Of a stretch of 64,000 nucleotides of DNA, positions 49,119 to 58,526 are shown piece by piece. The translations under genes and the position numbers were made by a program. Every line of letters begins with the position of its first letter. The stretch's first letter is position 1. Source of the stretch: Trichomonas vaginalis G3 (taxonomy: Eukaryota > Parabasalia > Trichomonadida > Trichomonadidae); the NCBI RefSeq assembly GCF_026262505.1, contig NC_067206.1, positions 32,069,896-32,133,895 of the forward strand. The letters run 5' to 3'. Under the pieces are notes generated by a model that worked only from the letters and a program-made list of their open reading frames with translations, made no database searches and had not been told where the DNA came from.

Positions 49119-49321
49119 AGTATGAATGTTATGTATTAGGTCATGAACTTTGGTTGTTGCTGTTTGATGAAACAAATGAGTTAGTTATGTCAGTCAAGAG
49201 AACAGAAAAATATTGTGTTAGTGAAAACTGCACCAAGTCAATAAGATTAGGTTTGCATTATGAAGATGAGTTCGATACTGTTGAAGAAGTTTTGGATAGA
49301 TATTACAAATTGCTAACTTGA
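49079..49321 (+). CDS. small protein overlapping the minor capsid gene (element A)
   Basis: 80 residues; its first 40 bases overlap the end of the preceding gene in another frame. It reads like a folded domain (YECYVLGHELWLLLFDE; HYEDEFDTVEEVLDRYYKLL). Not recognised. The overlap suggests coupled expression or recent extension. Confidence 0.45.
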   Translation: MRRLTRELRAKNIKYECYVLGHELWLLLFDETNELVMSVKRTEKYCVSENCTKSIRLGLHYEDEFDTVEEVLDRYYKLLT

Positions 49322-49337
49322 AATTTTTTTGACTGAC

Positions 49338-49363
49338 GGCGCAAAGCGCCAAGACCGAAGGTC
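49338..49363. repeat. twin triloop mini-hairpin
   Basis: GGCGC-AAA-GCGCC, spacer AA, GACC-GAA-GGTC. Lies between the convergent stops of two genes. Confidence 0.75.
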
Positions 49364-49372
49364 CTGACTGCT

Positions 49373-49987
49373 TTAATTTACTAAAACATATTTCAAACAA
49401 AGCTTATAGTCAGTAGATAGTTTTGTATACTCGTTCGAATATCTATACTTAAACTCAACTCCTGTAGTTCCTGGTGTTTCAATGATGCGGATGTTACCTA
49501 TTTTCATGAATATTGGCGTTTGACCACAGCATTCGATTTCAGGGTCGAGATAGTCAATGACACATTGCTTTCCTGTTATTCGTGATATAACATTTTCAAG
49601 GTCCTCCTTTGTTAGAATTATTTGGTTCTTGCTTATAAGATTTGTCAAAAGCTTCTTATCGTCTTTGAGTAAGATAGTTTGATATAACTGAAGAAGGTAA
49701 TGGTCTACGTTATCTGAAGGATTTGTTTGAACATTTGTGTAAGGGTTGTCGTTGGCTTCTCTTGAAAGAATTTGGTCCAGTGGTGGATACTCTAACTTAA
49801 CATCTGATGTAGCATTAGCGTTTGAAGCTGAGTTTAAATTCACCGACTTAAGTTCTGGTTCTTTTTCTTTCAAACACTCTGAACTATAGTTCTTTATGAC
49901 AATATTGTTTGTCGTTCGTGAGTCAACATTTGATGTTGGTTCAATTGGAACATTAACGGCACCAGCTAAGATGGATTTGCTTCTCAT
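49373..49987 (-). CDS. conserved two-cysteine element protein (element A)
   Basis: 204 residues, looks whole. A disordered Asn/Ser/Thr-rich N-terminal half is followed by a helical middle and a C-terminal beta region with DPEIECCGQTPIF and GVEFKYRYSNEY. A broken relative in element B (14158-14730) keeps the CC-G signature. Conservation across the two element types marks it as a shared core gene of unknown function. Confidence 0.55.
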   Translation of the reverse strand: MRSKSILAGAVNVPIEPTSNVDSRTTNNIVIKNYSSECLKEKEPELKSVNLNSASNANATSDVKLEYPPLDQILSREANDNPYTNVQTNPSDNVDHYLLQLYQTILLKDDKKLLTNLISKNQIILTKEDLENVISRITGKQCVIDYLDPEIECCGQTPIFMKIGNIRIIETPGTTGVEFKYRYSNEYTKLSTDYKLCLKYVLVN

Positions 49988-50012
49988 TTCATATAGAATA
50001 AAAACCTTTTAT

Positions 50013-50414
50013 ATGTATGAAATGAACAATATACTCGACAAGGGTTTGAATGTAAAGCTAACGAATGAAAATATTGTTGAATTCACTGAGACAGGTGCTG
50101 TGTATAAAGATGTAGAACTACTGAACAAAAGAGCTAAGGGAAGAAGCAGGAACATAAACAAAGGGTGGAAGCCTATAAAAATTTATGTCAATGATGGCTC
50201 AGGAGGTTCAAACATAAAGTATGCAGAAAGTTATAGAGTTTATGCTCTCAAGGGAGAGAAGCCTTCATTTAAGAACAGCTATTCTAACACATATCCTCAA
50301 AAGCTAACGGATGGAGAAGTGAATGATATGAATGACAGCAAAAATATTAACAGAAATGGCGACAGAGATGCATGGAATTTGTTTACCATCAGTCAATTGA
50401 AGGTTAAGCTTTAA
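50013..50414 (+). CDS. uncharacterised basic protein (element A)
   Basis: 133 residues from the ATG at 50013 (MYEMNNIL); the frame is open further upstream but overlaps the divergent gene, and a CTTTTATATG motif precedes this ATG. Lys/Asn-rich with KRAKGRSRNINKGW in the middle. The last bases overlap the stop of the convergent ATPase gene by 4. Not recognised. Confidence 0.5.
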   Translation: MYEMNNILDKGLNVKLTNENIVEFTETGAVYKDVELLNKRAKGRSRNINKGWKPIKIYVNDGSGGSNIKYAESYRVYALKGEKPSFKNSYSNTYPQKLTDGEVNDMNDSKNINRNGDRDAWNLFTISQLKVKL

Positions 50415-51298
50415 AACAATGTTGGTCGTTCCCATGGAATATTTTTGACTTTAATGGTATTAGTCATGATATGAATCTCAAGGTATGAACGAGGAGAGAT
50501 GAGAGACTTATATGCTTCCCAAATTTCTTCAAAAGGTAATGTTATACCTGACTGTTTCCAAATGAGTTCAATATCATAACGTGAGAAACCTTGAAAGATA
50601 ACGAAGTCAGTTATGAGACGTTTTATGTTTAAAGCTAAAAACCTCCATGTTTGCATAAGTATTGCTACAGTTAAATGGTAATGTCTGACTTTAGTTATGA
50701 TGTTAGCTAATGGTGAGTCTGGTTTTGACACTAAACCTTTTCCGGCGAAGTCGTCGCAAACGAGCAGAGTGTTTGAAGGATATTTTTTGAAGGGGTATTT
50801 TGAAAGTTTTGATAGAATGTAGTTTGTAAGTCGTTTCATATCGTAAACTCCTGAGTACTGACGTAAGTGGTGTTTGTCAATAATTCTTTCCATCTCCTCA
50901 GAGGTCTTTTGCATTCCTGACTGTATAAATTCAACGATGGCATAATATTTCCTCTTACGTCGAATGTAACGTTGAAGAAATTCAATGAGTTCACTGTCTG
51001 GAACTTTAACGACAGAGGCTTGAACTTTTGACATAAATGTTTTCGCTGTTGAGTCCATAGAGTCTGAAGTTGCTGATATAATGATTTGGTCATAATATGA
51101 GTCATTTCCTAAACGTTCTGTTATGAGTATATGACGAATGAGGTTAAATGTCTTACCTGAACCCATCTTTCCACAATAGAAATACACACCATTTGAACAG
51201 AACTCATAATCTTTGCTGAAAGGAAGAATAAGAGAAGAGTTAAGTTTGTCTGTAGTTTCATTCATGTCTTCATCTACATCATGTATTAAATGCTTCAT
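50411..51298 (-). CDS. genome-packaging ATPase (FtsK/HerA, A32-like)
   Basis: 295 residues, looks whole. Walker A GKMGSGKT at ~42, Walker B LLVCDDFAG at ~176, and a downstream MQTWRF region in place of the sensor. Length and motif spacing match Polinton/adenovirus-type or A32 packaging ATPases. It would pump DNA into the capsid. Divergent from 51315 with 16 bases between starts. Confidence 0.85.
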   Translation of the reverse strand: MKHLIHDVDEDMNETTDKLNSSLILPFSKDYEFCSNGVYFYCGKMGSGKTFNLIRHILITERLGNDSYYDQIIISATSDSMDSTAKTFMSKVQASVVKVPDSELIEFLQRYIRRKRKYYAIVEFIQSGMQKTSEEMERIIDKHHLRQYSGVYDMKRLTNYILSKLSKYPFKKYPSNTLLVCDDFAGKGLVSKPDSPLANIITKVRHYHLTVAILMQTWRFLALNIKRLITDFVIFQGFSRYDIELIWKQSGITLPFEEIWEAYKSLISPRSYLEIHIMTNTIKVKNIPWERPTLF

Positions 51299-51314
51299 TT
51301 TATCTCCGTTAAAA

Positions 51315-52196
51315 ATGCAAGTCAGAAATATTCAGAACATAGCACCGAGTCTAACTGACAAGAGTATAAAGATATACTATGAACACGTTATGATGAAACC
51401 TACCAAAATTCAAGAAAGTCAGTATACTTATGAATATCCAAGACACTGGGTAGAGTATGTAGGAGGTGAGAAAGCTATTGAAATCAGACAAGTTCGAAGT
51501 ATTCCAGCAGGAAGAACAATATTATTGAAGAACTTTAATGTTTTGAGGTATAATGATGAAACAAAGAAGCAAGATAGTTTTCCTGTTGCTGTGTATGTGA
51601 ACCTAGACACAGGAGATGACATGAAAGTTTTTAATACAAAGCTTCAAACGGTAGTGAGAGAACAACTTACTGCGGAAGGACATCCATTACCTTCAGAAGT
51701 TACCATAGCATATAATTTTGAAACAAACTCAATAGATTTTAAAGTCGTCTCTGCAAAGAAGTCAGGTTTTACATTTAATGAAGCAGATGTATATTCGAAT
51801 GAAAACTTCAAAGCTATTGCATGGTTATATAATGACGATTGCTTTAAGAAAATATTTAAATTCAGTGACTCAAAGATGTCAATAGATGACCTTCGTGGAA
51901 TGTTACCATCGACGTTTACAGTAGAAGGTTCAGCAGGATTGCTTACAAGATTGTCAATTGGTGGTATTTGGTCTCGTGAGAACATTGTTATAAAATCCAG
52001 TATAAGTGAATTTGCTGAAGAATCTATATTATGTCTTTCAAACTACATGTATTCGCCGCCGAAGCATTATAGTATAACAAACTTTGTCAGTAAGTTTAAC
52101 ATAAGACTTGTCGAACCTTCTTCAATGAAAGATGTTGTGCTACCTAAAGATGGAAAGGATGGACTCATTATTGAGATGATTTTAATAGCATATTAA
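51315..52196 (+). CDS. virion-like protein, paralogue of the gene at 34313 (element A)
   Basis: 293 residues from the ATG at 51315; an open stretch to 51213 upstream overlaps the divergent ATPase and is not counted. Beta-rich, with IWSRENIVIKSSISEFAEE and VVLPKDGKDGLIIEMILI blocks shared with 34313-35170. The stop is directly followed by the next start (TAAATG). Likely structural. Confidence 0.6.
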   Translation: MQVRNIQNIAPSLTDKSIKIYYEHVMMKPTKIQESQYTYEYPRHWVEYVGGEKAIEIRQVRSIPAGRTILLKNFNVLRYNDETKKQDSFPVAVYVNLDTGDDMKVFNTKLQTVVREQLTAEGHPLPSEVTIAYNFETNSIDFKVVSAKKSGFTFNEADVYSNENFKAIAWLYNDDCFKKIFKFSDSKMSIDDLRGMLPSTFTVEGSAGLLTRLSIGGIWSRENIVIKSSISEFAEESILCLSNYMYSPPKHYSITNFVSKFNIRLVEPSSMKDVVLPKDGKDGLIIEMILIAY

Positions 52197-52197
52197 A

Positions 52198-52421
52198 TGA
52201 GCTTGTTCTTGAAGGTCATTCATGATGAAATAATTGTTGTATAAGATGTTAGCAATTGTTCAGACATTTTGAAGCGTATAGATGATATAAGAAAGAAGTT
52301 AGATAGACCGCAAAGCGGTGAGGGCGAAGCCCGTGAGAACATTTATGTTTCATTGACTTTCTCCAGTAACGAGAACTTTTATGAGATAATATTGAAGAGA
52401 GATGATTTTAATATGGTGTAA
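52198..52421 (+). pseudogene. small gene remnant with mini-hairpin insert (element A)
   Basis: Begins MSLFLKVIHDEIIVV and keeps protein-like sequence (SLTFSSNENFYEIILKRDDF) up to a TAA that abuts the ATG at 52422. Broken. A twin mini-hairpin lies inside it (52307-52332). Confidence 0.4.
52307..52332. repeat. twin triloop mini-hairpin
   Basis: ACCGC-AAA-GCGGT, spacer GA, GGGC-GAA-GCCC; the reverse complement has the same order and loops (TTC then TTT) as most other copies. Confidence 0.75.
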
Positions 52422-52958
52422 ATGGTAGCTTGGGCAGCTTTAGGCGCAATGGGAACAAAAGCATTAGCATTTGGAGCAAAAGCACTTGGAGCTTATGACG
52501 CAGTAAATAAAATGAGTGGAGGAAGGGTTTCAAAGACATTAGATGCAAATAAAGGAAAGATTGGAGGCTGGGTTGCAAAGAAGTTAAGATTAAATAAAAT
52601 AGGGCTCATAAATAAAGCATCCAATTTGGTTGCGACCGAGTCAGAAAATGCCTTAGGAAAGGACGATGAGTTTGCAAAACACGCAAAAGACTTTAATGAC
52701 CAGATGAAAGGTGAAACAGTGCATTTAAATAGAGTCGATGGAACTAAAGAAAATGTTTCTTCTCCACAACTTCCACCAGTAGTTCTTCCGTATGGTCCCT
52801 ATGGAATGTATGGAAACCCTTACGAAAGACCATTTGACCCATTGACTAGTGGAAGTAATTGGTATCATTACGGACGAAGAAGAAAGACAGTCAAGTTGGA
52901 GACAGATGTTAAGAAAGCAACTAAAAAGAAACCAAGGAAGAGAGTTATAAAGCAATGA
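52422..52958 (+). CDS. Gly/Ala-rich and basic virion-like protein (element A)
   Basis: 178 residues, looks whole. The N-terminus is an amphipathic, Ala/Gly-rich helix (MVAWAALGAMGTKALAFGAK), then a basic segment (KKLRLNKIGLINK), a Pro/Tyr/Gly-rich middle and a strongly basic tail (KKATKKKPRKRVIKQ). A membrane-active N-terminus plus basic tail recalls adenovirus protein VI or core proteins; inference only. The last codons lie in the inner edge of the right TIR. Confidence 0.5.
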   Translation: MVAWAALGAMGTKALAFGAKALGAYDAVNKMSGGRVSKTLDANKGKIGGWVAKKLRLNKIGLINKASNLVATESENALGKDDEFAKHAKDFNDQMKGETVHLNRVDGTKENVSSPQLPPVVLPYGPYGMYGNPYERPFDPLTSGSNWYHYGRRRKTVKLETDVKKATKKKPRKRVIKQ

Positions 52959-53590
52959 ATTCAACAGGGTAGAAATGAGGTTAGAAATCGGGTTAGATCT
53001 AACCTTCTACCCTAAATTTATTTTTGTGCTATGCTTTTCATACGTGTGAGGGTGGTGATATCATTTATTTTTAAGTTTATTTTTTAAAATTATTTTTTAT
53101 TTTATTTTTATATAAATGACAGAACAAAAGCAACTCATACAAATCGAAAAATATAACAAACATACATTTAAACATTTATTCTTCCTTCCTGAGTATAACA
53201 TGTTCTTTACACTTCATTCTAGACCAGTTGACTATACACTGACTGTTTATAAAGATTGTCATGGTAGTTTTATAAAAACTTATGATGAAGGTAAGTTAAC
53301 AAGACTATGCATTTCAAAACTTGAGAAACTTTATGACTTCAAGTATGACTACAATAGAGTTAACATTGACGATGAAGATATAGAAGAAAATTTATGAGAA
53401 TGTTTATTTTTTCATTAGTGAGTTCGTTAGTGAGGTGAAATGGTTGGTGGTTTTGTAAATATTTAAGGTTAAGTTAGTTTTTGCGTTTATGTTGTAAAAT
53501 ATACATTAACGGTTTTGTAAAGTGTCAAATTCACATATAATGGGTAAGGAGGCGCGCAGTGCCGCCGTACACATGATAGGTAATCTATCT
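52939..53590 (-). repeat. right TIR of Maverick A
   Basis: Reverse match of 30545-31186 with a few substitutions and a ~15-base A/T indel next to the TIR gene start. It contains the palindrome 52966-53016 and the second copy of the TIR gene, and ends TAATCTATCT at 53590. Confidence 0.9.
53116..53397 (+). CDS. TIR-encoded small protein, right copy
   Basis: 93 residues; differs from the left copy by HSRP for HPRP, one residue less in YDEGK, and EENL for EDNL at the end. Looks whole. Transcribed outward, toward the end of the element, as the left copy is. Confidence 0.7.
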   Translation: MTEQKQLIQIEKYNKHTFKHLFFLPEYNMFFTLHSRPVDYTLTVYKDCHGSFIKTYDEGKLTRLCISKLEKLYDFKYDYNRVNIDDEDIEENL

Positions 53591-53596
53591 CACGGT
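53591..53596 (+). repeat. 6-bp target-site duplication of Maverick A, right copy
   Basis: CACGGT immediately after the element, matching 30539-30544. The interrupted transposase reading (HYLHG, then NVSLPFF) resumes here. Confidence 0.85.
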
Positions 53597-54102
53597 AATG
53601 TTTCTCTTCCATTTTTTGCCATATTGGATGATATGACACGTAAAGTTCTCAAAACTAAATTATTGAAAAACAAGTCTCCAACTCAACAGCGAAGGTTTTA
53701 AGAAAACTTTTAGAGGAGTTTATTCCTTACTGCATCTGGACCGATAACGGCGGTGAAAACCGCGGTGAATTCGGCCAGGTTATGCAGGAAAACGGAATAG
53801 TTTGGAAGCACACCTTGCCGTATATGCCAAGACAGAACGGCAAGGTGGAGCGCCTGTGGCCAAGCTTAGAAAAGTTTTTGCCAGACGAGTTGGATGATAT
53901 TCAACAAATCAAGGACTCAGTTCAGCAGTTCATTGAAAAATACAACAATACACCACATTTATCTCTCGATATTAATCCAAAAACGAATAGTAATTACACT
54001 CCTAACGAATTATTCGAAGTTTCAAAATTTTGGTACGAGCCAGAAATGCAAAAATGGGAGTTATATATCAAAGACGAATGGGTCTTAGCAAAATTTGAAT
54101 AA
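53597..54102 (+). pseudogene. DDE transposase, 3' part
   Basis: Continues the gene begun at 29991: VSLPFFAILDDMTRKVL, then IWTDNGGENRGEFG (second catalytic Asp) and RQNGKVERLWPSLEKF (catalytic Glu), a complete rve-type D-D-E set across the two halves. One frame change in this half. A short GC-rich stretch (53740-53870) stands out from the AT-rich surroundings and may reflect foreign codon use. Confidence 0.65.
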
Positions 54103-54125
54103 TTACATCATTTTAAATGACTACT

Positions 54126-54751
54126 AAACAATTTTATTTATGATCAAATTTTATATATTTTTTTGGATCAAATCCATTTTAATAGAATTTATATACTATT
54201 CATCTATTAGTAAACACTACCGTATATTATTTTTTAAGCTATCTTATTTTTTGAAATTTTATTCAAATCTTTGGTCGCAAGAAGAATTGCATGATAAATA
54301 AAAACATTTAATCAAAGTCAATTTTATTTTTCATATTCAAATGGACTGAGTGTTAACATTTAACATTTTTTGCTAATTGTCGTCAAAAATTAGGCGTAAA
54401 GCAAAAATTGATATTTCATATGGTTTTATGATAGATAAGCATTATATTCCCACTCATTATATTCGTAAATTTTGAGGTTTATCCTTCGCTTTTAAGATCA
54501 TTGAATTTGATTTTTATATAAAATAGTTATATATTAGAAAATAATATGAGTTTATGTGATATTATTTTTCAGAAGATTTCATTCTATATGCCTATGAAAA
54601 GTACTCTCAAAACTAACTTTTTCCTAATTATAATTAAATCTAGAATATTGTATTATGCTTAGTATTATTTCATTTTTCTCATTCAATTTAGAATTTACAA
54701 ATGTCAAAAAATTGAGAGCTGTCACTTTTGATGAATTTCTGTTTACAACAG
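54126..54751 (-). repeat. right inverted end of the DDE transposon
   Basis: Reverse copy of 29264-29894. It carries the same accidental ATG frame as the left arm (MLSIISFFSFNLEFTNVKK at 54655) and stops matching at about 54750. Confidence 0.85.
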
Positions 54752-54965
54752 GGATGGTATTTTTGGAGCATTTATATTACATTGGTACTAAGGCTTTTGG
54801 AAAATTTACAAAATAAATTTAATATTTTGTAAATGTTATCGGTTCTTACGCTTTTGGAAGGAGGGATGATATTTTTGGAGCATTTATATTACATTGGTAC
54901 TAAGGCTTTTGGAAAATTTACAAAATAAATTTAATATTGTGTAAATGTTATCGGTTCTTACGCTT
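54751..54965 (+). repeat. 112-bp tandem repeat, two copies
   Basis: Copies start at 54751 and 54863 (GGGATGGTATTTTTGGAGCA and GGGATGATATTTTTGGAGCA). Differences are few. It directly borders the minisatellite. Confidence 0.8.
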
Positions 54966-57385
54966 CCTCTCTTCATCAAGATGCTTCCTCACTTCATCAT
55001 GCGTCCATCATGCAGCTTCTCTCTTCATTAAGGTGCTTCCTCTCTTGATCAAGATGCTTCCTCTCTTCATCAAGATGCTTCCTCTCTTCATCAAGATGCT
55101 TCCTCTCTTCATCAAGATGCTTCCTCTCTTCAACAAAGTGCTTCCTCTCTTCTTCAAAGTACTTCCTCTCTTGATCAAGATGCTTCCTCACTCCATCATG
55201 CAGCTTCCTCTCTTGATCAAGATGCTTCCTCTCTTGATCATGCAGCTTCCTCTCTTCAACAAAGTGCTTCCTCTCTTCTTCAAAGTACTTCCTCTCTTGA
55301 TCAAGGTGCTTCCTCTCTTGATCATGCAGCTTCCTCTCTTCAACAAAGTGCTTCCTCTCTTCTTCAAAGTACTTCCTCTCTTGATCAAGGTGCTTCCTCT
55401 CTTGATCAAGGTGCTTCCTCTCTTCAACAAAGTGCTTCCTCTCTTCTTCAAAGTACTTCCTCTCTTGATCAAGGTGCTTCCTCTCTTCATCAAGATGCTT
55501 CCTCTCTTCTTCAAAGTACTTCCTCTCTTGATCAAGGTGCTTCCTCTCTTGATCAAGGTGCTTCCTCTCTTCAACAAAGTGCTTCCTCTCTTCTTCAAAG
55601 TACTTCCTCTCTTGATCAAGATGCTTCCTCACTCCATCATGCTTCCTCTCTTGATCAAGATGCTTCCTCTCTTGATCATGCAGCTTCCTCTCTTCAACAA
55701 AGTGCTTCCTCTCTTCTTCAAAGTACTTCCTCTCTTGATCAAGGTGCTTCCTCTCTTGATCATGCAGCTTCCTCTCTTCAAACAAAGTGCTTCCTCTCTT
55801 CTTCAAAGTACTTCCTCTCTTGATCAAGGTGCTTCCTCTCTTGATCAAGGTGCTTCCTCTCTTCAACAAAGTGCTTCCTCTCTTCTTCAAAGTACTTCCT
55901 CTCTTGATCAAGATGCTTCCTCTCTTCAACAAAGTGCTTCCTCTCTTCTTCAAAGTACTTCCTCTCTTGATCAAGGTGCTTCCTCTCTTCATCAAGATGC
56001 TTCCTCACTTCATCATGCGTCCATCATGCAGCTTCTCTCTTCATTAAGGTGCTTCCTCTCTTGATCAAGATGCTTCCTCTCTTCATCAAGATGCTTCCTC
56101 TCTTCATCAAGATGCTTCCTCTCTTCATCAAGATGCTTCCTCTCTTCAACAAAGTGCTTCCTCTCTTCTTCAAAGTACTTTCCTCTTGATCAAGATGCTT
56201 CCTCACTCCATCATGCAGCTTCCTCTCTTGATCAAGATGCTTCCTCTCTTGATCATGCAGCTTCCTCTCTTCAACAAAGTGCTTCTCTCTTCTTCAAAGT
56301 ACTTCTCTCTTGATCAAGGTGCTTCCTCTCTTGATCATGCAGCTTCCTCTCTTCAACAAAGTGCTTCCTCTCTTCTTCAAAGTACTTCCTCTCTTGATCA
56401 AGTGCTTCCTCTCTTGATCAAGGTGCTTCCTCTCTTCAACAAAGTGCTTCCTCTCTTCTTCAAAGTACTTCCTCTCTTGATCAAGGTGCTTCCTCTCTTC
56501 ATCAAGATGCTTCCTCTCTTCTTCAAAGTACTTCCTCTCTTGATCAAGGTGCTTCCTCTCTTGATCAAGGTGCTTCCTCTCTTCAACAAAGTGCTTCCTC
56601 TCTTCTTCAAAGTACTTCCTCTCTTGATCAAGATGCTTCCTCTCCATCATGCAGCTTCCTCTCTTGATCAAGATGCTTCCTCTCTTGATCAATGCAGCTT
56701 CCTCTCTTCAACAAAGTGCTTCCTCTCTTCTTCAAAGTACTTCCTCTCTTGATCAAGGTGCTTCCTCTCTTGATCATGCAGCTTCCTCTCTTCAACAAAG
56801 TGCTTCCTCTCTTCTTCAAAGTACTTCCTCTCTTGATCAAGGTGCTTCCTCTCTTGATCAAGGTGCTTCCTCTCTTCAACAAAGTGCTTCCTCTCTTCTT
56901 CAAAGTACTTCCTCTCTTGATCAAGGTGCTTCCTCTCTTCATCAAGATGCTTCCTCTCTTCTTCAAAGTACTTCCTCTCTTGATCAAGGTGCTTCCTCTC
57001 TTGATCAAGGTGCTTCCTCTCTTCAACAAAGTGCTCTCTTCTTCAAAGTACTTCCTCTCTTGATCAAGGTGCTTCCTCTCTTCATCAAGATGCTTCCTCT
57101 CTTCTTCAAAGTACTTCCTCTCTTGATCAAGGTGCTTCCTCTCTTCATCAAGTGCTTCCTCTCTTCATCAAGATGCTTCCTCTCTTCTTCAAAGTACTTC
57201 CTCTCTTGATCAAGTGCTTTCTCTTCTTCAAAGTACTTCCTCTCTTGATCAAGGTGCTTCCTCTCTTGATCATGCAGCTTCCTCTCTTCAACAAAGTACT
57301 TCCTCTCTTGATCAAGTGCTTCCTCTCTTCATCCAGATGCTTTCTCTCTTCTTCAAAGTACTTCCTCACTCCATTATGCAGTTGC
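54966..57385. repeat. 21-bp minisatellite encoding heptad repeats on the minus strand
   Basis: About 2.4 kb of 21-bp units with the base form CTTCCTCTCTTGATCAAGGTG. Variants (GATCAAGATG, CATCAAGATG, CAACAAAGTG, CTTCAAAGTA, GATCATGCAG) follow in set orders and make higher-order blocks; one block at ~54980-55070 recurs at ~56000-56090. On the minus strand each unit is seven residues: KHLDQER, KYFEEER, KHFVEER, KLHDQER, an ideal charged coiled-coil heptad. Frames of 332 (54997-55995), 143, 132 and 133 codons alternate because of small indels. A gene for a long coiled-coil protein may have stood here, but no unique flanking domain is visible. Plus-strand frames (for example 54937-56064) are hydrophobic by-products. 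Confidence 0.75.
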
Positions 57386-57434
57386 TTCTTTTCTTCATCA
57401 ATTCCTCTTCACCCTGGAGCTCCTCAGCTTTATA

Positions 57435-58515
57435 TCATTTTAATTGGATTTTTTGAAATCCACCTGCAGTAGGATAAAGGAGATGTAACTCACGACTAAG
57501 AACCTGGCCATATGCTCCATTCCAGGCCAAAACAGATTGCATAGCCACAAACAGATTGAAATACCAATCCTGTTGCTGCATGGGGCGTCCATATTCCATT
57601 TGGAAGACTTGCATCATCACATTTGGATCTGTAAGGACTTTGTCGTTGACAAAATTGGGCCTTGCAGGAGGAACTCCATTTGCTACAATGTATCTGGAAG
57701 CAAGAGGTTTGTTCATATCCAATGGATAGATTCCTGTTGCTTTAAAAGCATTTTCGATGTTTGTAGCTGTGCAAGACACACTACATGCATCAAGGAAGCT
57801 GCGAACCATGATATAGCGCAGTTCTCTGGCGTTCCATACATAATTGATCACCATATGCCCTTGCTGATCGTACCGGATAGTCGCCATATCAAACAACTTC
57901 TTGAATTGGCCTTCAAGGGAGAAAAAATCCCAACATCAAGAGGTTGTAAGATATGAGATGTATGGCCTGGGAGAACAAGAAGCTCGATATTGAAGGCGCT
58001 CAAGAGGCGAACGGCCAAGAAAGAGAGCCTGGATGGATAACCATCTATAATTAGGAGAAAAGGTACCTGGGCATCAAACACATTCATTTGAGACCTTTTC
58101 TCCTGTACTTTGCAGATGAACATGATACAGTATACCATAAAAAGGTATTTGTTCATCCATCCACTCTCGGAGCGAACAAAAAAGCGTCCAGATCTTCCAA
58201 TTCCGCATCAAGGGTCTTCTTTTGTGGAAGTATCACCATTGGCTTCATAGTTGTACCATCTGCAAAGATGGTACAGACCCCTGTAAGATGTGGAAGCTGA
58301 GACTTTTCAGCGCGAACTGGGCGATTCCGGCCAGCAGTAAGAACTTTATAGCGACGTTTGGAATAGAGCATTGTCTCGTCCATATTCGCAATAAACTTCT
58401 TCCTGCGGGCAAAGTATCTATGCTTGGAGAGGAAAAATTGGCGAATATGGTTTGCGTCACAGGTAGAGCGTCGGAGCATATCAATAGTTTGGGAGCTCAC
58501 AATCCGAATTGACAA
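57435..58515 (-). pseudogene. pogo/CENP-B-type (DDE_1) transposase remnant
   Basis: Three overlapping minus-strand frames (58153-58515, 57848-58156, 57435-57896) make up the catalytic domain of a DDE_1 transposase: NMDETML (first Asp), LLIIDGYPSR (second Asp), LPGHTSHILQPLDVGIF (the conserved block after it), and a C-terminal part with AFKATGIYPLDMNK. Two frame changes, near 58155 and 57910, join them, so it is dead. The N-terminal helix-turn-helix region is missing upstream of 58515, where palindromes begin. Codon use is less AT-rich than in neighbouring genes. Confidence 0.8.
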
Positions 58516-58526
58516 TTCTCGTTAAC

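Larger units (their letters stand above)
30545..53590. mobile_element. Maverick/Polinton element A, 23,046 bp
   Basis: Ends read AGATAGATTA...TAATCTATCT, with TIRs of ~645 bp and a 6-bp target duplication. It holds 28 or so genes on both strands: protein-primed DNA polymerase B, integrase, packaging ATPase, major capsid protein, other virion-like proteins, fibre proteins, an HNH nuclease and KilA-N proteins. I did not find the adenain-like protease usually present in the family. The termini look whole and the TIRs differ by only about 1-2%, so the insertion is young, but several genes are broken (about five). It inserted into the transposase gene of an older DNA transposon. Confidence 0.95.
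29264..54751 (+). mobile_element. decayed DDE DNA transposon with ~630-bp inverted ends, split by Maverick A
   Basis: Left arm 29264-29894 and right arm 54126-54751 are near-identical reverse complements. Between them, once the Maverick is disregarded, are about 1.1 kb carrying an integrase-fold (rve-like) transposase. The original element would be ~2.4 kb. The left tip lies ~125 bases upstream of the ankyrin gene's start. The outermost bases differ slightly between arms (TGTAATAAACAG and TGTTGTAAACAG), so tip and target duplication are uncertain. Confidence 0.7.

Noticed and set aside
29991-54102. Treating the split rve-type gene as the Maverick's own integrase
   Set aside because: It lies outside the Maverick termini and target duplications, inside a separate pair of ~630-bp inverted ends; the Maverick has its own integrase at 44358-45441.
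54937-56064. 375-codon hydrophobic plus-strand frame
   Set aside because: It is the antisense of the 21-bp minisatellite; its LPLLIKV-type repeats follow from the unit and do not resemble membrane helices with proper boundaries.
58088-58512. Plus-strand frames opposite the pogo remnant
   Set aside because: The minus strand carries clear DDE_1 motifs; the plus frames are shadows.
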